DNA of 64,000 bases from Prevotella sp. (GTDB taxonomy: Bacteria; Bacteroidota; Bacteroidia; Bacteroidales; Bacteroidaceae), in the NCBI GenBank assembly GCA_017557405.1, contig JAFYYV010000039.1, forward strand, positions 1 through 64,000, written 5' to 3'. Positions within the stretch are counted from its first letter, which is position 1; every line of letters begins with the position of its first letter. This document shows positions 60,588 to 64,000 of this stretch, one piece after another. The notes below the pieces were generated by a model, which saw only the letters and a list, made by a program, of their open reading frames with translations, did not search any database and was not told the DNA's origin. Position numbers and translations under genes: made by a program.

Positions 60588-61568
60588 TCAGAACTTCCCT
60601 AACACTCTGTCGAGCACCCAGTTCACAGGAGTGGCACTCACGCTGTTGCACGTGCATACGCCGAAGCCTTGCAAATCCTCGATGACCGAACGAATCAAAG
60701 GCAGCTGCACATAGGGCGGATTCTCCACCACGATGCTCTCCCTACCCTCGCTCGTCACCACTTCGATGGGCTTGTAGTCGAACACGGAGAACGAAATCAT
60801 TCCCTTCTCGCCAACCACCTCTATATGATCCTCGGTAGCACTCTGATGACCCACGAAACACCACGAGCCACTACCCACCAATCCGTTCTCGAATCGGAAG
60901 CAGGCGCTTACCGTGTCCTCGGCGTCATACAGATGGGCGCGGTTGGTGCAATAGCCATGAGCCTTCACTATCACACCGAAGAAGTCTTGAAGCAAATCCA
61001 ACTGATGGGGTGCCAAGTCATAGAAATAGCCACCGCCCGATATCTCAGGTTGCAGACGCCAAGGAAGGTTATCACGATGGTAATCGACCTCACGCGGAGG
61101 CACCGAGAACCTCACCTGTACGTTCGTCACATTGCCAATCCTACCCTCGTCAATCATCTGCTTAACGCGTTGGAAATAAGGTAGGTAGCGACGATAGTAA
61201 GCCACATAGCAAGGCACACCCGTCTCCACGCTTACACGGTTCACACGGGCGCAATCCTCATAGCTCGACGCCAGCGGTTTTTCGACATATACAGGCTTTC
61301 CTGCACGCATGGCCATGATGGCGTAGGTGGCGTGGCTGCTCGGAGGTGTGGCCACATAGATGGCGTTCACATCGGGGTCGTCAATCAGCCTTTGCGCGTC
61401 GGTGTACCATTTCCTCACCCCATGACGCTCGGCATAGCTACGGACACGCCGCTCCGTGCGGCACATTACCGCTTCGATATGCGACCCTTCCACCTCGTTG
61501 AAAGCAGGTCCCGACTTCAATTCAGTCACTTCACCACAACCGATGAAGCCCCAACTAATCAGTTTCAT
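60588..61568 (-). CDS. Gfo/Idh/MocA family oxidoreductase
   Basis: A 326-residue NAD(P)-dependent sugar or inositol oxidoreductase. The Rossmann region is SWGFIGCGEVTELKSGPAF; the catalytic-lysine motif is VYVEKPLASSYEDC; YDLAPHQLDLLQDFFG includes the usual late His. There is no signal peptide, so it is cytoplasmic. The ATG at 61568 is chosen because AAAAAAGGACG lies before it and the sequence begins the fold. It shares a transcript with the DUF4421 gene. Substrate (sugar, cyclitol or sugar nucleotide) cannot be told. Confidence 0.92.
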   Translation of the reverse strand: MKLISWGFIGCGEVTELKSGPAFNEVEGSHIEAVMCRTERRVRSYAERHGVRKWYTDAQRLIDDPDVNAIYVATPPSSHATYAIMAMRAGKPVYVEKPLASSYEDCARVNRVSVETGVPCYVAYYRRYLPYFQRVKQMIDEGRIGNVTNVQVRFSVPPREVDYHRDNLPWRLQPEISGGGYFYDLAPHQLDLLQDFFGVIVKAHGYCTNRAHLYDAEDTVSACFRFENGLVGSGSWCFVGHQSATEDHIEVVGEKGMISFSVFDYKPIEVVTSEGRESIVVENPPYVQLPLIRSVIEDLQGFGVCTCNSVSATPVNWVLDRVLGKF

Positions 61569-61664
61569 ACCACGTCCTTTTTTCCATTTATCATGCAAAA
61601 GTACAAAAAGTCGACGCAACCACCAACGCCCCACAACTTTTTTTATCCTTTTTTAGTGCAACTT

Positions 61665-61695
61665 TTTGCCATGTGGGCAGTTTTTTGTATCTTTG
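61665..61695 (+). promoter_or_regulatory. Promoter of the DMP19-smpB-metH genes
   Basis: TTTG (61665-61668), 19 bases, TATCTTTG (61688-61695), 42 bases before the ATG at 61738; an AAGGAGGAC Shine-Dalgarno-like site stands just before the start. Confidence 0.75.
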
Positions 61696-61737
61696 CCACG
61701 TTATTGTTTTTAGAAACCAAACAAGGAGGACAACAAG

Positions 61738-62256
61738 ATGAAAGAAGTGAGTGTGAGCGACGCCAGCTTGCGACAAGCAGCGCTCGAAGGGATGGACGCG
61801 TTCGTCGATGTGTTCGTGAATGCCATTCGCGATGCCATCGGTGGTGAATTGACAGCCGAGACGATGGCCGAGCTATCAGCCGACCAGATCACCCTCTTGG
61901 CCTACGACATGCTTCGCGAGGAGGTGATGGATGGTGGTTTCGTGCAGCTCATCCACAACGGCTACGGACCTTTCTTCTTCCGCAATCCGTTTGACAAGGC
62001 CATGCGCAATTGGGGAATCCCCGACCTCTGCTCACTCATCCGCAAAGCCCACAAGCTCTACAACCAATATCGCGAGGAGCTCGAAGCCGACTGCTCCGAC
62101 GAGGAGTTCATGGCCATGTTCGAGCGTTATCCCGCCTTCGACGACCTCGACGACGTCTTTGTGGAGAACGAGGAGGATTGGACGGCGCTGGTGGCCGCCT
62201 ACATCGATGAGCACATCGAGAACTTCGCAACCGTAACAGAACCATCTGAACAATGA
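61738..62256 (+). CDS. DMP19 (DUF4375) family protein
   Basis: A 172-residue soluble acidic protein of the DMP19/DUF4375 type. The motif [20 protein letters not shown] and the following NGYGPFFF match the family (conserved N-G-G-F-x-Q). Some DMP19 proteins mimic DNA or regulate transcription, for example a Neisseria member; whether this one does is unknown, but its surface is strongly acidic (about 20% Asp/Glu). It has a good Shine-Dalgarno site (AAGGAGG) and overlaps smpB by four bases. Confidence 0.78.
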   Translation: MKEVSVSDASLRQAALEGMDAFVDVFVNAIRDAIGGELTAETMAELSADQITLLAYDMLREEVMDGGFVQLIHNGYGPFFFRNPFDKAMRNWGIPDLCSLIRKAHKLYNQYREELEADCSDEEFMAMFERYPAFDDLDDVFVENEEDWTALVAAYIDEHIENFATVTEPSEQ

Positions 62257-62732
62257 ACAAGGAACAACAGGAGATTCGCAAGAAAAGCCCCATACAAATC
62301 AAGAACAAGAAGGCCGCGTTCGAGTATTTCTTCGTGGAGGAATACACGGCGGGCATCGTGCTCACCGGCACCGAGATCAAATCCATCCGGGCGGGCAAGG
62401 CCTCGTTGGTCGATACCTACTGCTACATCGTGAACGGTGAGATATGGGTGAAGGGCATGAACGTTTCGCCCTATTTCTACGGCTCCTATGCCAACCACGA
62501 AGCCAAGCGCGAACGCAAGCTGTTGCTCACCAAGCGCGAGATACGCGACCTTCAGGAGGCCGACAAGCAACCTGGCTACACCATCGTGCCCACCTTGCTG
62601 TTCATCGACCAGAACGGACGTGCCAAGTTGGACATCGCCCTCTGCCGAGGCAAGAAGCAATACGACAAACGGCAGACCTTGAAGGAAAAGGAAGACCGCC
62701 GCGAGATGGAACGCGCCATCAAGCATTACTAA
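62253..62732 (+). CDS. smpB: SsrA-binding protein
   Basis: SmpB, 159 residues, partner of tmRNA in releasing stalled ribosomes. It begins with [20 protein letters not shown] and [18 protein letters not shown], followed by [13 protein letters not shown] and the basic C-terminal tail ([20 protein letters not shown]) that enters the decoding site. The start ATG overlaps the upstream stop (ATGA). No ssrA gene was seen in this window. Confidence 0.97.
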   Translation: MNKEQQEIRKKSPIQIKNKKAAFEYFFVEEYTAGIVLTGTEIKSIRAGKASLVDTYCYIVNGEIWVKGMNVSPYFYGSYANHEAKRERKLLLTKREIRDLQEADKQPGYTIVPTLLFIDQNGRAKLDIALCRGKKQYDKRQTLKEKEDRREMERAIKHY

Positions 62733-62749
62733 ACGACGACTCGAACTGA

Positions 62750-64000
62750 ATGACAATAGGAGATTTAGTCAGACAACGCATCCTCATCCTCGATGGCGCC
62801 ATGGGCACTATGATACAAGGATACGCCTTGGAGGAAGACGACTTCTGGACAGATGATTTGAGAGACAAGATGCCTTTCGTGAAGAAAGCCAATTTGCAGA
62901 TGAAAGGCAACAACGACATCTTGAACATCACGCGCCCCGACGTCATCCTCGACATCCATCGTCGCTATCTCAAGGCGGGCGCCGACCTCATCACAACGAA
63001 TACTTTCTCGGCACAATGCATCTCGCAAGCCGACTACCATGTGGCCGACCTCGCCTACGACATGGCGTTGGCTGGTGCGCGTTTGGCGCGTCAGGCGGCT
63101 GATGAATACGCCACCCCCGACTGGCCACGATTTGTCTGTGGCTCCATAGGTCCTACCAACAAGACGTGCTCCCTGAGCCCCGATGTGAGCAATCCCGCCA
63201 TTCGCGACATCACATTCGAGGAGTTGCGCTCGGCCTATCGTTCTCAAATCAACGGCCTGATAGAGGGCGGTGTCGACGCCTTGCTCATCGAGACCATTTT
63301 CGACACGCTCAACGCCAAGGCAGCCCTTGTGGCGGCTTGCGACGTGTTTGAAGAAAGACAGATTGAACTCACCCTCATGTTGAGCGTCACCGTGTCCGAC
63401 CTGGCTGGCCGCACGCTTAGTGGTCAGACCTTGGAGGCCTTCCTGGCGAGTGTCGCCTCCTACCCCGTCTTCTCCGTGGGACTCAACTGCTCGTTCGGAG
63501 CCGACCAGATGAAACCTTTCCTCAAGCAGCTCGTCCAGCGCGCACCTTATTATATCTCCGCCTACCCCAATGCCGGACTCCCCAACTCCATGGGGCAGTA
63601 CGACGAGACGGCCGAGAGCATGTCACCCCAGATAGCCGAGTTCATCGACGAGGGGTTGGTCAACATCGTGGGCGGTTGTTGCGGTACCACCGATGAGTTC
63701 ATCGCCCGCTATGCCGAAATGGCTCGAGGAAAGAAGCCTCCAATGCCCAAGCCACGTCCGCAGACCTTGTGGCTCTCAGGACTCGAGATGCTCGATGTGA
63801 CGCCCGAGGTGGGCTTTGTGAACGTGGGCGAACGATGCAACGTGGCTGGCTCCCGCAAGTTCCTACGGCTCATCAAGGAGAAGAAATACGACGAGGCGCT
63901 CTCCATTGCCCGCAAACAGGTGGACGATGGCGCTCTGGTCATCGACATCAACATGGACGACGGACTCCTCGACGCGCAAGCCGAGATGGTGACCTTCCTC
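62750..64000 (+). CDS. metH: Methionine synthase, partial (5' part)
   Basis: The first 417 codons of MetH, cut by the window end without a stop. The N-terminal homocysteine-binding barrel is complete: [39 protein letters not shown], and the zinc cysteines in GLNCSFGAD and [11 protein letters not shown]. The start of the folate-binding domain ([18 protein letters not shown]) follows. MetH moves a methyl group from methyltetrahydrofolate to homocysteine using cobalamin. The gap to smpB is 17 bases, and no cobalamin riboswitch fits there. Confidence 0.95.
   Translation, partial: MTIGDLVRQRILILDGAMGTMIQGYALEEDDFWTDDLRDKMPFVKKANLQMKGNNDILNITRPDVILDIHRRYLKAGADLITTNTFSAQCISQADYHVADLAYDMALAGARLARQAADEYATPDWPRFVCGSIGPTNKTCSLSPDVSNPAIRDITFEELRSAYRSQINGLIEGGVDALLIETIFDTLNAKAALVAACDVFEERQIELTLMLSVTVSDLAGRTLSGQTLEAFLASVASYPVFSVGLNCSFGADQMKPFLKQLVQRAPYYISAYPNAGLPNSMGQYDETAESMSPQIAEFIDEGLVNIVGGCCGTTDEFIARYAEMARGKKPPMPKPRPQTLWLSGLEMLDVTPEVGFVNVGERCNVAGSRKFLRLIKEKKYDEALSIARKQVDDGALVIDINMDDGLLDAQAEMVTFL

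Noticed and set aside
62733-62749. Cobalamin riboswitch before metH
   Set aside because: Only 17 bases separate smpB from metH, far too short.

Overview
The window looks like a chromosomal segment of a Bacteroidales bacterium, most likely Prevotellaceae. The evidence is: promoters of the Bacteroidetes type (TTTG, about 19-21 bases, then TAnnTTTG) before many genes; weak Shine-Dalgarno sites; families largely restricted to this phylum (DUF4249, DUF4301, DUF4421, TonB receptors with lipoprotein partners, a possible type IX secretion sorting tail); an anaerobic ribonucleotide reductase; and a Na+/K+-type membrane pyrophosphatase. No transposase, integrase, phage gene or CRISPR array was seen. 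The species call is inference from gene content. Layout: 0-5.4 kb (minus) tRNA-Asp and a probable unit cstA, outer membrane protein, recR, membrane protein, glycosyltransferase, acetyltransferase. 5.5-11 kb: a secreted GHL10 glycosidase, an outer membrane protein, and kdsA-kdsD-PLD enzyme (Kdo supply and a cardiolipin-synthase-like protein). 11-16 kb (minus): nrdD-nrdG flanked by two LuxR-type regulators, one of them a DUF542/hemerythrin/LuxR fusion. 16.2-20.7 kb (plus): porin, imelysin lipoprotein, di-heme cytochrome lipoprotein, probably an iron uptake set. 21-30 kb: carboxynorspermidine decarboxylase, GH36 alpha-galactosidase, a WG-repeat-like protein, a GH25 lysozyme with MORN repeats, and serC-orf80-serA. 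30-38 kb (minus): gyrA, three tandem paralogous TPR proteins and a DbpA-type helicase. 38.9-46 kb: a thioredoxin-fold protein facing a TonB receptor, DUF4249 lipoprotein, MG2/plug protein operon. 46-49 kb: an exported nucleoside hydrolase fused to a P-loop kinase-like domain, plus a small secreted partner. 49-54 kb: an RlmD-type methyltransferase, porin O/P, membrane pyrophosphatase hppA and a poly-histidine membrane peptide. 54.5-64 kb: DUF4301 protein, a Rel/SpoT-family synthetase with a broken hydrolase motif, DUF1460 amidase-like protein, DUF4421 protein, Gfo/Idh/MocA oxidoreductase, then DMP19-smpB-metH (metH runs off the end). Beyond genes, the window carries several families of small repeats: (1) tandem arrays with an exact 22-bp period at six intergenic loci, sharing a TTTGA-N5-TCA-N3-CATAGC-like core; (2) a GC-rich palindromic element present in frame inside three genes (four copies) and once abutting a stop codon; (3) a roughly 40-bp element in four copies, two per orientation, around nspC; (4) decamer inverted repeats around a 40-bp AT palindrome upstream of gyrA. 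Together with the hemerythrin-LuxR/nrdDG neighbourhood and the exported hydrolase-kinase fusion, these are the most unusual contents.
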